Source of the DNA: Polaribacter filamentus
GTDB lineage: Bacteria; Bacteroidota; Bacteroidia; Flavobacteriales; Flavobacteriaceae
Length of the DNA: 64,000 nucleotides
NCBI RefSeq assembly: GCF_002943715.1
Contig: NZ_MQUA01000013.1
Span: 3,051,501-3,115,500, forward strand
Direction of reading: 5' to 3'
Shown here: positions 42,579 through 52,609 of the stretch, piece after piece
How positions within the stretch are numbered: the stretch's first letter is position 1
How the letters are laid out: every line of letters starts with the position of its first letter
Notes under the pieces: model-generated
Databases searched by the model: none
Seen by the model: the letters and a program-made list of their open reading frames with translations, nothing else
Told to the model about the DNA's origin: nothing
Made by a program: the position numbers and the translations under genes

Positions 42579-44354
42579 ATGGCGATGCAATTGAAACTTT
42601 ACACATGTGTTTTTATAAGTTTACTATCATTTACAATTCTTGCACAAGATGCAGAATTATCAGTAGATGTTAGTAAAAATAAACTGGGCTTAAACCAGCG
42701 TTTACGAATTGAATTTTCAATAAACAAACAAGGCGCAGATAATTTTACGCCACCAAGTTTTAGAGATTTCAAAGTAGTTCAAGGTCCGAGTCAGTCTGTG
42801 AGTCAGTCTTGGATAAACGGCAAAGTAAGTTTTTCACAATCTTACACGTATATTATTGAACCTAAACGAAAAGGAGAGCTTATTATTGATGCTGCAAGTA
42901 TAAAATATAATGGCGGCATTTTAAATTCTAAAATAATGAAAATAATTGTTTTAGATCCAATTGATATTCCAGAAAACCCAAATGATCCAGAATATATTGC
43001 GCAGCAAAACATCCATTTAGTTGCAGAGGTTTCTAAAAATCAACCTTTTGTGGGCGAAGGAATTTATGTAGAATACAGATTGTATGTAAGCGAAAACGTA
43101 AGTGTTTACGATACTTCTGTAACGGAAGCACCGCAATACAATGGTTTTTGGAATCAAGATATTAAAATTGAGGGTTTTCCTGTAAAAATCGGAAAATACA
43201 ATAATGAAAACTACAGGTATATTGTACTTCAGAAAGCATTATTAATTCCTACAAAAACAGGAAATCTCAATATTGATCCTATGAAAATGGATATAGTTAT
43301 TGGAGTTCCTTCGGGAAGAGCAGACTTTTTTGGGAATGTAATTACAAAAAATATCAAAAAGGAATTTGCTTCTGCTAAAAAGATAATCAGTCCTAAAAGT
43401 CTTCCTTTAGAAGGAAAACCAGAGAACTTTACAGGTGCTGTGGGTACTTTTTCTTTTGATGTTTCTCTAAGTAAAAATGATTTAAAAGCAAATGAGTCTT
43501 CGCAAATTAAGGTGGCTGTTTCTGGAAAAGGAAATCTAAAGTTATTTGAATTGCCCGTGATTGAAACTCCCGCGGAATTAGAAAAATATCAACCAGAAAG
43601 AAAAGAAAGTGTAACCGTTAAGCCCGACGGAATTTTTGGCTCTGTTACAGATGTGTACACCATTGTACCTCAATACAAAGGCAAATATAAAATACCAAAT
43701 ACTACTTTTTCCTTTTTTAACCCTACAAAAGAAAAGTACGAAACAATTGCCACAAATGATTTATATGTTGAAGTTTTAGAAGGGAAAGAATTAGTAACAA
43801 ATTCTAGTAGCGACGCAAACTCTATCCAGAAACAAAACGTTATTTCTACCGGAAATAATTTTAGATATATTCTAACCAGCAGCAATTTTGAAGCTAAAGA
43901 AAGTAGCGATTTTTATCAATCTAACTTATTTTATTTATTGTTATTATTGCCTTTAATTGCAATTCCAATAGGAATCGTCATCGCAAAAAATAATGAAAAA
44001 CGAAATAGTGATGTTATTGGTCGAAAACAACGAAAAGCAGAAAGATTGGCTAAAAAGTATTTATCCGAAGCACAAAAACAATTGGGTAAAAAAGAGGCTT
44101 TTTATGAAGCTTTAGAGCGTGCGCTACACAATTATTTAAAAGCGAAATTAAGCATCGAAATTGCGGATATTAGCAAAGAAAATATAACTCAGATTTTACA
44201 ACAAAAAAAGGTTGATGAGCCAACAATACATCAATTTATTGATGTATTAAAAGCTTCGGATTTTGCGCGTTATACGCCAATTACAAATACAGAAATGAAG
44301 GAAGAATTTGAAAGAGCAAAACAAGTAATTGTACAATTAGATAAACAATTGTAA
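42579..44354 (+). CDS. batD: BatD oxygen-tolerance protein
   Basis: 591 residues: a signal peptide (TCVFISLLSFTILAQ), repeated Ig-like beta domains (about 25-440; VDVSKNKLGLNQRLRIEFSINKQG, FDVSLSKNDLKANESSQIKV), a single helix (about 453-472; LFYLLLLLPLIAIPIGIVIA), and a cytoplasmic helical tail. This layout defines BatD. It lies 15 bp after batC. Confidence 0.92.
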   Translation: MAMQLKLYTCVFISLLSFTILAQDAELSVDVSKNKLGLNQRLRIEFSINKQGADNFTPPSFRDFKVVQGPSQSVSQSWINGKVSFSQSYTYIIEPKRKGELIIDAASIKYNGGILNSKIMKIIVLDPIDIPENPNDPEYIAQQNIHLVAEVSKNQPFVGEGIYVEYRLYVSENVSVYDTSVTEAPQYNGFWNQDIKIEGFPVKIGKYNNENYRYIVLQKALLIPTKTGNLNIDPMKMDIVIGVPSGRADFFGNVITKNIKKEFASAKKIISPKSLPLEGKPENFTGAVGTFSFDVSLSKNDLKANESSQIKVAVSGKGNLKLFELPVIETPAELEKYQPERKESVTVKPDGIFGSVTDVYTIVPQYKGKYKIPNTTFSFFNPTKEKYETIATNDLYVEVLEGKELVTNSSSDANSIQKQNVISTGNNFRYILTSSNFEAKESSDFYQSNLFYLLLLLPLIAIPIGIVIAKNNEKRNSDVIGRKQRKAERLAKKYLSEAQKQLGKKEAFYEALERALHNYLKAKLSIEIADISKENITQILQQKKVDEPTIHQFIDVLKASDFARYTPITNTEMKEEFERAKQVIVQLDKQL

Positions 44355-44445
44355 GTTAAACCATCATTAACCTAGTACGTAAAAAATCTCATACCTTTAC
44401 CAAGCGAACGATTAAATATTAAAATAGTAATTATTTTTTATTCGA

Positions 44446-45204
44446 ATGAAAAAAATCTTATTTTTAGTACTGATAATTGCAAATACAATCGCTGCACAAA
44501 ATGCAAATGATCTGTTTTCGTCAGCAAATGATTTGTATAAAAACGAAAAATTTGAGAAAGCAATAGAACGCTATAAAGAAATTGAATCTCAAGGTTTAAT
44601 ATCATCAGAATTGTACTATAATTTAGGAAATTCTTATTACAAATTAAATAAAGTTGGGCCATCTATTTATTACTTTGAAAAGGCTTTAAAAAAGAATCCT
44701 TTAAATGAAGATGTAAAAAATAATTTAATTTTTGCAAAACGTTTAGCTCTCGATAAGATTGAAGAATTGCCAAAAACAGTATTTCAAAAATTTAATATTA
44801 ATTACCTACAACAACTCTCTTACAATCAATGGGCAATTGTAATTATTGTGTTTTCTGTTTTGGGTAGTTTACTGTTTTTACTGTTTTATTTTGCCGATAC
44901 TCCTTTTATAAAACGGTTCTATTTTGTAACAAGTTCGCTAAGTTTTATTCTTTTAATTACAGCTTTAATAATAACATTTAATCAGTATTCAATTTCTAAA
45001 AACAACAAAGAAGCGATTGTTTTTGCTGAAGAAACAGAAGTTAGAAATGCGCCAACTTTTAACTCGGAAGAAGTGTTTACTTTGCACGAAGGCACAAAAG
45101 TTTTAGTTTTAGATGCAATTGATAGCTGGAAAAAGATTAAATTAGCAGATGGCAAAATTGGTTGGATTATTGCTGATGATATAAAATTATTAAGCACTTT
45201 TTAA
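44446..45204 (+). CDS. batE: TPR and SH3 domain protein BatE
   Basis: 252 residues: a signal peptide, TPR repeats (about 20-100; SELYYNLGNSYYKLNKVGPSIYYFEKALKKNP), two transmembrane helices (about 130-180), and a bacterial SH3 domain at the end (VRNAPTFNSEEVFTLHEGTKVLVLDAIDSWKKIKLADGKIGWI). Last gene of the bat operon, 91 bp after batD. Confidence 0.9.
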   Translation: MKKILFLVLIIANTIAAQNANDLFSSANDLYKNEKFEKAIERYKEIESQGLISSELYYNLGNSYYKLNKVGPSIYYFEKALKKNPLNEDVKNNLIFAKRLALDKIEELPKTVFQKFNINYLQQLSYNQWAIVIIVFSVLGSLLFLLFYFADTPFIKRFYFVTSSLSFILLITALIITFNQYSISKNNKEAIVFAEETEVRNAPTFNSEEVFTLHEGTKVLVLDAIDSWKKIKLADGKIGWIIADDIKLLSTF

Positions 45205-45254
45205 CACGTTTTTCAAAAACCTTTCTTATTTTTACTAAAAACCAAAAAAAATCA

Positions 45255-45560
45255 TTGAAAGTTATAATTGCCCTTTTTTTTACTTTACTATTTTCATTTC
45301 TATTGATTACGCCTACAGTAATTAGTTTGATTGATGATATTCAAGATATTGCTTTTTTTCTTGATATCAATGAAGAAGAAGAAGAGAATAAAGGAAAAGG
45401 AGCTGCTAAGGATTTAAAAATAAAAATTCATGCAACAGAAAATTTTTGTAACTTATTATTGATTGGAATTCAAAAAAAGAAAAATGTACGTTTTCAGTCT
45501 AAAAACTACCTTTCAGAATATCCAAAAAAAACAACTCCACCCCCAGAATTACTGTCATAA
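45255..45560 (+). CDS. Hypothetical small protein upstream of the SulP transporter
   Basis: A 101-residue frame with a TTG start: one N-terminal hydrophobic segment (ALFFTLLFSFLLITPTVISLI), an acidic middle (DINEEEEENKGKG), and a polar, Pro-rich end. Not recognised beyond being similar in type to small exported proteins near transporters in marine flavobacteria. No ATG is in frame upstream, so the start is uncertain. Confidence 0.55.
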   Translation: MKVIIALFFTLLFSFLLITPTVISLIDDIQDIAFFLDINEEEEENKGKGAAKDLKIKIHATENFCNLLLIGIQKKKNVRFQSKNYLSEYPKKTTPPPELLS

Positions 45561-45645
45561 CCTATCGTTAATTAAGACAAGTTAAATCATCTTTTAAATT
45601 TAAAACACTCTAAATAAAATTATTTAGAGATAAAATTATATATAT

Positions 45646-47238
45646 ATGTTTAAATATATTAAAAACGATTTACCTGCAAGTATTGTAGTGTTTTTCGTAG
45701 CATTACCCTTATGTTTAGGGATTGCATTAGCAAGTGGAGCACCTCTTTTTTCTGGGTTAATTGCAGGAATTATTGGAGGAATACTAGTTGGAAGTATAAG
45801 TGGCTCTAAGATAGGAGTCAGTGGACCCGCTGCTGGTTTAGCGGCAGTTGTATTAACAGCAATTGGCACCTTAGGTGGCTATGAAAACTTTTTAGTTTCT
45901 GTTGTCTTAGGAGGGTTTATTCAATTAATTTTCGGTTTTTTAAAAGCAGGAATTATTGGATATTATTTTCCTTCATCCGTAATAAAAGGAATGTTGACAG
46001 GAATTGGAATTATCATAATTCTAAAACAAATTCCTCACTTTTTTGGTTATGATGCAGATCCGGAAGGAGATTTCGCTTTCTTTCAAGTAGATGGTGAAAA
46101 CACCTTTTCAGAAATTATCAACACTATAAACAACATTAGTTTAGGGTCTACTTTAATAGGTGTTATTGGTTTAGGTATCTTATTACTTTGGAGTAGTATT
46201 TTATCAAAAAAAGGTAAAATTTTTCAATTAGTACAAGGGCCACTAGTAGCTGTTGTTGCGGGTATTATTTACTTTTTTGTAACCGCATCTAATTCTAAAT
46301 TTGGCATTAGCGCTTCTCATTTAGTAAATGTTCCTGTGCCAGATAATTTAGATTCTTTTATAGGTCAATTTAGTTTTCCTAATTTTAGTGCAATTACAAA
46401 TCCAGATATTTGGGTTATAGCATTTACTATTGCTTTAGTAGCAAGTTTAGAAACTTTATTATGTGTGGAGGCTACAGATAAATTAGATCCGCATAAAAAT
46501 GTAACACCTACAAATAGAGAATTACTAGCTCAAGGAACAGGAAATATTATCTCTGGTCTTATTGGTGGTTTGCCAATTACGCAAGTAATTGTTAGAAGTT
46601 CTGCAAACATTCAATCTGGAGGAAGAAGCAAAATGTCTGCAATTATTCACGGTTTCTTTTTATTAATTTCTGTTATTTTAATTCCTACTCTATTAAATAA
46701 AATTCCTTTATCCGTTTTAGCAGCAATTCTATTAACTGTTGGTTATAAATTAGCAAAACCTGCCCTATTTAAAAAAATGTACGAATTAGGTTGGAAACAA
46801 TTTATTCCTTTTACAGTAACTGTTTTAGGTATTGTATTTATAGATTTATTATACGGAATAGGCTTAGGACTTTTAGTAGGTATCATCGTTATTTTAATGA
46901 AAAGTTACCAAAACTCTCATTTTCTCCATATTGAAGATAAAAGTAATGGAAAACATAAAATAAAAATGACACTTGCAGAAGAAGTCACCTTTTTTAATAA
47001 AGGAGCCATTCTAAAAGAATTAGATAGTTTGCCAAGAGATACTTTTTTAGAAATTAACTTAATGACAACTAGATACTTAGATCATGATATTATAGAAATA
47101 CTTGATGATTTTACATTTAAAGCTAAAGAAAGAAATATTGATATCAAATTGGTTTCTAAACGAGGTATTATAGAAAACCCCTCGAGTTTTATTGAGTTCT
47201 TTGAATTAAGACCAAAATCAAGTATTAGTTTAAGTTAA
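45646..47238 (+). CDS. SulP-family anion transporter with STAS domain (bicarbonate or sulfate)
   Basis: 530 residues with about 12 helices. The SulP signature lies in LPLCLGIALASGAPLFSGLIAGIIGG and GSKIGVSGPAAGLAAVVLTAIG, a second conserved segment in LETLLCVEATDKLDP and NRELLAQGTGNIISGLIGGLP, and a C-terminal STAS-like part (about 450-530). The universal-stress gene (6 bp) and carbonic anhydrase follow on the same strand, which favours bicarbonate uptake (BicA-like) over sulfate. Confidence 0.9.
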   Translation: MFKYIKNDLPASIVVFFVALPLCLGIALASGAPLFSGLIAGIIGGILVGSISGSKIGVSGPAAGLAAVVLTAIGTLGGYENFLVSVVLGGFIQLIFGFLKAGIIGYYFPSSVIKGMLTGIGIIIILKQIPHFFGYDADPEGDFAFFQVDGENTFSEIINTINNISLGSTLIGVIGLGILLLWSSILSKKGKIFQLVQGPLVAVVAGIIYFFVTASNSKFGISASHLVNVPVPDNLDSFIGQFSFPNFSAITNPDIWVIAFTIALVASLETLLCVEATDKLDPHKNVTPTNRELLAQGTGNIISGLIGGLPITQVIVRSSANIQSGGRSKMSAIIHGFFLLISVILIPTLLNKIPLSVLAAILLTVGYKLAKPALFKKMYELGWKQFIPFTVTVLGIVFIDLLYGIGLGLLVGIIVILMKSYQNSHFLHIEDKSNGKHKIKMTLAEEVTFFNKGAILKELDSLPRDTFLEINLMTTRYLDHDIIEILDDFTFKAKERNIDIKLVSKRGIIENPSSFIEFFELRPKSSISLS

Positions 47239-47244
47239 AATGTC

Positions 47245-48033
47245 ATGAAAATAAATAAATATAATATATTAGTACTTTCAGATTTAAACAAATCTACAAG
47301 TAAAATACTAAAAAGCAGTGTAAGTATTGCTAAAATACTAAATGCAGACATTAACCTTTTCTATGCAAAAAAACCAATAGAAGTTGTTGAAAAAGAAAGT
47401 CAATTGTCTGCAATGAGAACTATAAATAAGGAATATTTTTCTATCGATAAAAATATAAAAAGCATAATAAGTCCTATATCAAAAAAATATAATGTAACGA
47501 TTAATCACGCCTTTACAATAGGAAATATAAAAAACGAAATAGCTAAATATATTGACAAAACCAAGCCAGATATCATTTTTTTAGAGAAAAGAAAACCTAA
47601 AGTTCTAAGCTTTTTTGGTGATAATATCATACAATTTATCCTTGAAAAACACAAAGGAACAATTATAATTACTGATAATAAACATAGTTTAGAACCAAAT
47701 AAAGAACTTTCTTTAGGTTTATTTAATGATACAACACCTAATGGCGAGCTGATAAAAAACATTATAAATTCTACCCAAAAGCCTATAAAGGCTTTTAATA
47801 TTGCGAACAATTCAGATCGTTTAAATAAAGAAACATTTTTAAAAGACTCCAAAACAGTTGAATATATTTTTAGCAAAGGAGATAATGTTTTAAAAAACAT
47901 TTCTAATTATCTAATAAAAAGCAATGTTGATTTACTTTTTGTAAACAGAGAAAAAAACAATTCTAACTCAATAAACCCGAGCATTAAAGATGTAATAAAC
48001 AAACTTAATTGCTCACTTATTTTAACAACTTAA
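47245..48033 (+). CDS. Universal stress protein (UspA) family
   Basis: 262 residues with two Usp-like Rossmann halves: NILVLSDLNKSTSKILKSSVSIAKIL...INLFYA (about 6-45) and a second around 150-262 (LGLFNDTTPNGELIKNII, LLFVNREK). The ATP-binding G-x2-G-x9-G motif is not clear. Placed between the SulP transporter and carbonic anhydrase, it probably has a regulatory role in this module, which is inference. Confidence 0.75.
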   Translation: MKINKYNILVLSDLNKSTSKILKSSVSIAKILNADINLFYAKKPIEVVEKESQLSAMRTINKEYFSIDKNIKSIISPISKKYNVTINHAFTIGNIKNEIAKYIDKTKPDIIFLEKRKPKVLSFFGDNIIQFILEKHKGTIIITDNKHSLEPNKELSLGLFNDTTPNGELIKNIINSTQKPIKAFNIANNSDRLNKETFLKDSKTVEYIFSKGDNVLKNISNYLIKSNVDLLFVNREKNNSNSINPSIKDVINKLNCSLILTT

Positions 48034-48046
48034 AATACCAATATTT

Positions 48047-48676
48047 ATGAAAGCACATACAAGAGAAACACAAGCAACAATGACGCCTCAGAAGTCACTA
48101 CAATATTTACAAGAAGGAAACCAAAGGTTCCAAAACAACCTAAAAGCCAATAGAAATCTTTTAGAGCAAGTAAACGACACTAGTGATGGGCAATTTCCTT
48201 TTGCAACCATTTTAAGCTGTATAGATTCTAGAGTATCCGCAGAATTAGTTTTTGACCAAGGTTTAGGGGATATTTTTAGTGTAAGAATTGCAGGAAACTT
48301 TGTAAATGAAGACATTTTAGGGAGCATGGAGTTTGCTTGTAAATTAGCAGGCACTAAATTAATTGTAGTTCTTGGGCACACTGCATGTGGTGCAGTAAAA
48401 GGTGCCTGTGACAATGCCAAAATGGGTAACTTAACTAAGTTACTTGAAAAGATTACCCCCGCAGTAAACGCTGTTACAGAACCTAAAGACTTCAGTTTAA
48501 GGAATTCAAAAAATTTAGAATTTGTGGATGCTGTTGCCGAAAAAAATATTCTTTTAACCATTGATAGAATTCATAATGAATCTCCAATACTCAATGAAAT
48601 GGAGAAAAATGGAGAAATTAAAATTGTAGGTGCTATGTATGATATCAATATAGGAACAGTAACCTTTATTGGATAA
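48047..48676 (+). CDS. Beta-class carbonic anhydrase
   Basis: Interconverts CO2 and bicarbonate; 209 residues. Zinc ligands C58, H111 and C114 and the Asp-Arg pair D60/R62 are present (LSCIDSRVSAELVFDQGLGD, VVLGHTACGAVKGAC). It lies 13 bp after the Usp gene and near SulP, forming an inorganic-carbon unit. Confidence 0.95.
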   Translation: MKAHTRETQATMTPQKSLQYLQEGNQRFQNNLKANRNLLEQVNDTSDGQFPFATILSCIDSRVSAELVFDQGLGDIFSVRIAGNFVNEDILGSMEFACKLAGTKLIVVLGHTACGAVKGACDNAKMGNLTKLLEKITPAVNAVTEPKDFSLRNSKNLEFVDAVAEKNILLTIDRIHNESPILNEMEKNGEIKIVGAMYDINIGTVTFIG

Positions 48677-48710
48677 ATTTAAGCTTTAAAAAAATATAAT
48701 ATTAAATACA

Positions 48711-49350
48711 ATTAAAAAGACAGTGTTAGTAGCAATACTTTTACTGCCTTATATTACTTTGAGCCAAAACAATGATTTTGGAAATTGGCTTATTTATATT
48801 GGAAATAATAAATTAAATTCCAAATGGAGCATTCATAACGAAGTACAATACAGAAACCACAATACAATTGGCGACTTAGAACAACTATTGATAAAAACTG
48901 GTTAAGTATAAACCTTTAATAACAAGAAAAACAATGTGCTATTAGGATACGGATATGTTTTATCAGAAAATTACATCTCTAATTCTAACAATAAAGCAAC
49001 ATCGTATTTTTCAACAATTTACTGCTATTCAAACTTTTGGTAAAGTTAAGTTAGGTCATCGTTATCGATTTGAACAACGTTTTGTAGAATCTAATTTCAA
49101 GATGCGTTTTAGATATTTTTTATCTCTAAATATTCCAATAAATATTATGGAAAATAACAAGTATTATTTATCAGCTCACAACGAAATATTTTTAAACACA
49201 AAAACTTCTGTTTTTGACAGAAATAGGCTTTATGTTGGTATTGGGTATAATATAAATACAGAAATATGGATTGAAGTAGGTCATATGAACCAGTTCTTTG
49301 AAAGATCAAGTAGAGACCAATTAAATATAATAACCTTTGTAAATTTCTAA
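48711..49350 (+). pseudogene. DUF2490 outer-membrane-type protein, degraded
   Basis: Signal peptide KKTVLVAILLLPYITLSQ begins with ATT (48711) where ATG is expected; GTG at 48723 is the only standard start. The first part (FGNWLIYIGNNKLNSKWSIHNEVQYRNH) runs into TAA at LLIKTG. The middle continues as NNKKNNVLLGYGYVLSENY in another frame. The end (HRIFQQFTAIQTFGKVKLGHRYRFEQRF ... DQLNIITFVNF) is in the first or a third frame. At least two shifts plus the altered start indicate real decay. Confidence 0.8.
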
Positions 49351-49360
49351 TTTAAAAAGG

Positions 49361-49405
49361 TAACATTAAATAGTCTTAGACTTTTTAATGTTAAACTTTT
49401 TTTTT
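49361..49405 (+). terminator. Terminator after the DUF2490 pseudogene
   Basis: Arms 49361-49375 and 49379-49393 pair with one mismatch (TAACATTAAATAGTC against GACTTTTTAATGTTA), followed by nine T at 49397-49405. Confidence 0.8.
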
Positions 49406-49446
49406 GAACAAAGATTAATTAACTTACCTGCTTTTAAATACTAAAC

Positions 49447-51309
49447 ATGAAAAAACTTTTTTCAAATATAAAAGGTGACGCTTTTGGCGGTATTACTGCT
49501 GGTATTGTAGCGCTACCTTTAGCTTTAGCATTTGGGGTTTCATCTGGTTTAGGACCAAGCGCCGGTTTGTATGGCGCCATCTTTATCAGTTTCTTTGCTG
49601 CTCTTTTTGGAGGAACAAGTACACAGATTTCTGGACCGACTGCACCAATGACGGCGGTAAGCATGGTGGTAGTTGCCGGTATTGTTGCTGCTAATGATGG
49701 TGATCTTTCTAAGGCTTTACCTGCCATTTTAACGGTGTTTTTGTTAGCCGGCCTTTTTCAAATTGTTTTAGGGGTAATAGGTCTAGGAAAATATATTAGA
49801 TATATTCCATATCCAGTTGTGTCTGGTTTTATGACCGCAATTGGAGTAATCATTTTACTAACACAAATTTTACCCTCTGTAGGTTATTATCCAAAAGAAG
49901 ATACAGAATTTGTAAATACATTTAAACCACAAGCAGAAGAGGTTATTTTAAGAAATATATTAAAGGATGAGGCTAACGAAGGAATTTTAGTTTTAGAAAA
50001 CTTTGAAGAAACGACTATAAGAGGAAATAAAATAACTACTGAAGATATAGCGATAGAATCCCAAACTTTAGCGGCAAAAGAAACTTCCGGAGCTTTAGGA
50101 GCAATTAAAGCGTTTCCAAGAGCGATTCAAAATATAAATTTACTAGAGCTTTTATTAGCACTGGGAACTATTATTATCATCTACGGATTCAAGCGGATAA
50201 CAACTAAAATTCCGAGTACACTCGTTGCATTAATTGTAATGTCTGGAATTGCAGTTGGTTTTAGTTTAGAGTATAGAACTATTCAAGAAATACCTAGTGG
50301 AATTCCGCAAATTAGATGGGAAATATTTTCGGGATTTACTTTATCAAGCCTTACTCCTTATGTTTTTACAGCTTTAACATTAGCGCTTTTAGGAGCAATA
50401 GATTCGCTCTTAACAAGTGTTGTTGCAGATAACATGACAAAAACAAAACACAAGCCCAACAAAGAATTGGTGGGTCAAGGAATAGGAAATAGTCTCGCTG
50501 CTTTGTTTGGCGGAATTCCTGGTGCAGGAGCAACTATTAGAACGGTTGTAAATATTAATGCAGGTGGAAAAACAAAGCTTTCTGGAATGATTGCTGGTAT
50601 TCTGTTACTAATAATTATGCTAGGTTTAGGACCTGTTGCATCTAAGATTCCTGCTGCAGTTTTAGCCGGTATTTTAATTACAGTAGGTATTGGAGTGATG
50701 GATTATAAAGGATTAAAAGCAATACCAAGTTTACCAAAAGACATTAAAATAGGACCTTTTAAAGTAAGCTCAGAAGTGTTAATTATGGTAGTGGTTTTAA
50801 TTCTATCTACTTTCTGGAATTTAGTGTATGCGGTTGGAATTGGTCTTGTTATCGCATCACTAATGTTCATGAAGAAAATTGGAGATTTAACAGCAGAACG
50901 ATCAGGTATTAAAACTTTAAAAGAAGAAGCTTGGGCAGATGAACTAGGTTTTTCTACTAATTTAAAAGAAAAGGTTTTTATTAAACATATTAAAGGACCC
51001 TTATTCTTTGGATCAACAAGTGATTTTCAGGCGCTTTCTGAACAAATTCCAGATACCGCAAAAACGGTTATTATGCGTTTAGGAAGGATGCAATATATGG
51101 ATCAGTCTGGTTTATATGCAATGGAAGATATGTTACTAGGATTAAAAACTAAAAATATCGAAGTTTTATTCGTAAATTTATTAAAACAGCCCAGATATAT
51201 GATGGAACGGATTGATATCATTCCAGATTTTATTCCAAAAGAACACATTTTTAAATCTTTTGATGAATGTGCAAATTGGATCAAACAAAATATAAAAGAC
51301 AAAAATTAA
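49447..51309 (+). CDS. SulP-family anion transporter with STAS domain, second copy
   Basis: 620 residues: about 12 helices with LPLALAFGVSSGLGPSAGLYGAIF, GGTSTQISGPTAPMTAVSMVVVAG, LGAIDSLLTSVVADNMTKTKHKPN and VGQGIGNSLAALFGGIPGAGA, a 65-residue insertion between helices (about 155-220), and a complete STAS domain (about 510-610; YMDQSGLYAMEDMLLGLKTKNIEVLFVN). Distinct from the first SulP gene. Its own carbonic anhydrase partner downstream is decayed. Confidence 0.92.
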   Translation: MKKLFSNIKGDAFGGITAGIVALPLALAFGVSSGLGPSAGLYGAIFISFFAALFGGTSTQISGPTAPMTAVSMVVVAGIVAANDGDLSKALPAILTVFLLAGLFQIVLGVIGLGKYIRYIPYPVVSGFMTAIGVIILLTQILPSVGYYPKEDTEFVNTFKPQAEEVILRNILKDEANEGILVLENFEETTIRGNKITTEDIAIESQTLAAKETSGALGAIKAFPRAIQNINLLELLLALGTIIIIYGFKRITTKIPSTLVALIVMSGIAVGFSLEYRTIQEIPSGIPQIRWEIFSGFTLSSLTPYVFTALTLALLGAIDSLLTSVVADNMTKTKHKPNKELVGQGIGNSLAALFGGIPGAGATIRTVVNINAGGKTKLSGMIAGILLLIIMLGLGPVASKIPAAVLAGILITVGIGVMDYKGLKAIPSLPKDIKIGPFKVSSEVLIMVVVLILSTFWNLVYAVGIGLVIASLMFMKKIGDLTAERSGIKTLKEEAWADELGFSTNLKEKVFIKHIKGPLFFGSTSDFQALSEQIPDTAKTVIMRLGRMQYMDQSGLYAMEDMLLGLKTKNIEVLFVNLLKQPRYMMERIDIIPDFIPKEHIFKSFDECANWIKQNIKDKN

Positions 51310-51337
51310 ACTTAAAAAATACTTTATTATACCACAT

Positions 51338-51972
51338 AGAAATAAAGCAATAACAAAAGAAGCACAAGACCAATTAACAGTAATGAACGTTGTTACAAGA
51401 TTTAATTGAAGGTAATTCTGATTTTATAAGAAACGAAGTGTATACTATAGATCATAAAGCGTTAATTTATAAGACAACCGATGGTCAGCACCCAAAAGCA
51501 ATCGTGCTTTCGTGTATAGACTCTAAAGTTCCTGTAGCATTAATCTTTGATCAAACAATCGGAGATGCTTTTGTTGCTAGAGTTGCTGGTAATTTTAAAA
51601 ATACTGATATTTTAGGAAGCATCAAATATTCTTGTAAAGTTGCAGAAAGTAAATTAGTTTTTGTTCTAGAACATGAAAGTTGTGTTGTTATTAAATCAGC
51701 CTGTGATCATGTTAAACTAAAAAACATTAATGTTTACTCTAAACATTCAGCCAACAGTTAAATTATATGAATACAAGTGAAAGGGAAACACAAGTATTCA
51801 AATAATGAGTTTGTTGTCAAAACTACTGAAAAAAATGTTCGAATAACAAAACAACGAATCAGAGAAAAAAGTCCGATTCTAAAAAAATAGAAGATACCGG
51901 AGAAATTAAAATAATTGGTGATGTTTAACATATTAGTAGTGCAAAAGTTACGTTACTGCAAACTAGTTTATA
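51338..51972 (+). pseudogene. Decayed beta-carbonic anhydrase
   Basis: Pieces of a second anhydrase: KEAQDQLTVMN in one frame, LLQDLIEGNSDF from 51390 in another, then LSCIDSKVPVALIFDQTIGDAFVARVAGNFKNTDILGSI and VLEHESCVVIKSACDH. The Asp-Arg pair is now D/K and the loop Gly is lost. After a stop at 51759 further frames give NEFVVKTTEKNVRITKQRI, SPILKK and GEIKIIGDV, matching the intact gene's end. Beyond repair by one change. Confidence 0.88.
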
Positions 51973-51977
51973 AACCT

Positions 51978-52010
51978 AAAGGGTTGCAACTGTAAGCCTT
52001 TTTTTATTTA
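51978..52010. terminator. Weak hairpin between the pseudogene and cvpA
   Basis: AAGGG...GCCTTT with a T run after it on the plus strand. Weak pairing. Confidence 0.3.
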
Positions 52011-52528
52011 GTTACTTTTATTGATGTTTTACCCTCTTTATCTTCTTTTACAATTGATGGAAACAAAGCAGGAGCAATCTTTTTTACAGGACTGTAAAGA
52101 AAAGATTCATCTAATGTTTTTTGTTCTAAAAATGGAATTGTATTGTTTAGGCTGCCAAAAAAAGTAAAAATCACACTTAAAATTAAAGCTATTTTTAAGG
52201 TTCCAAAAATACCTCCTAAAAGTTTATTCAACATTCCTAAAGCAGCAACATCTGCAATTTTGGTTAAACCTTTTCCAATCAAAATTACCACAAGTACTAC
52301 CGTTATAAAAGTAACTACAAATGCTACAATTCTGTTGGTTTCGTCAGACCAATCTATGTAGCTTGTATTTCCTAAATAGACTTCTATATAATGTGCATAG
52401 TGAATGGCCACAAACACACCAGCAATAATTGCCATTAAAGAAGCAACTTCTGCAAAAAAGCCTTTCATAATACCTCTTACAAAAGCAAAAAGCAGCAATG
52501 CACCAATAATGATATCGAAAGTATTCAT
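52004..52528 (-). CDS. cvpA: CvpA-family inner-membrane protein
   Basis: 174 residues with four helices: FDIIIGALLLFAFVRGIMKGFFAEV, EVASLMAIIAGVFVAIHYA, RIVAFVVTFITVVLVVILIGKGL and LLGGIFGTLKIALILSVIFTFF. This is the CvpA pattern (colicin V production / envelope). A short basic tail follows. Divergent from the 119-residue protein. Confidence 0.9.
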   Translation of the reverse strand: MNTFDIIIGALLLFAFVRGIMKGFFAEVASLMAIIAGVFVAIHYAHYIEVYLGNTSYIDWSDETNRIVAFVVTFITVVLVVILIGKGLTKIADVAALGMLNKLLGGIFGTLKIALILSVIFTFFGSLNNTIPFLEQKTLDESFLYSPVKKIAPALFPSIVKEDKEGKTSIKVTK

Positions 52529-52584
52529 TCCAAATAGTTTTTGTAAATCTACATCATATTTTTAAAATTTAAAAATGGACAGTG

Positions 52585-52592
52585 TATCTTTG
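52585..52592 (+). promoter_or_regulatory. -7 box upstream of the 119-residue protein
   Basis: TATCTTTG fits TAnnTTTG 18-25 bp before the start codon. No -33 box seen. Confidence 0.45.
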
Positions 52593-52609
52593 CACTTCAA
52601 ACAGTTTTT

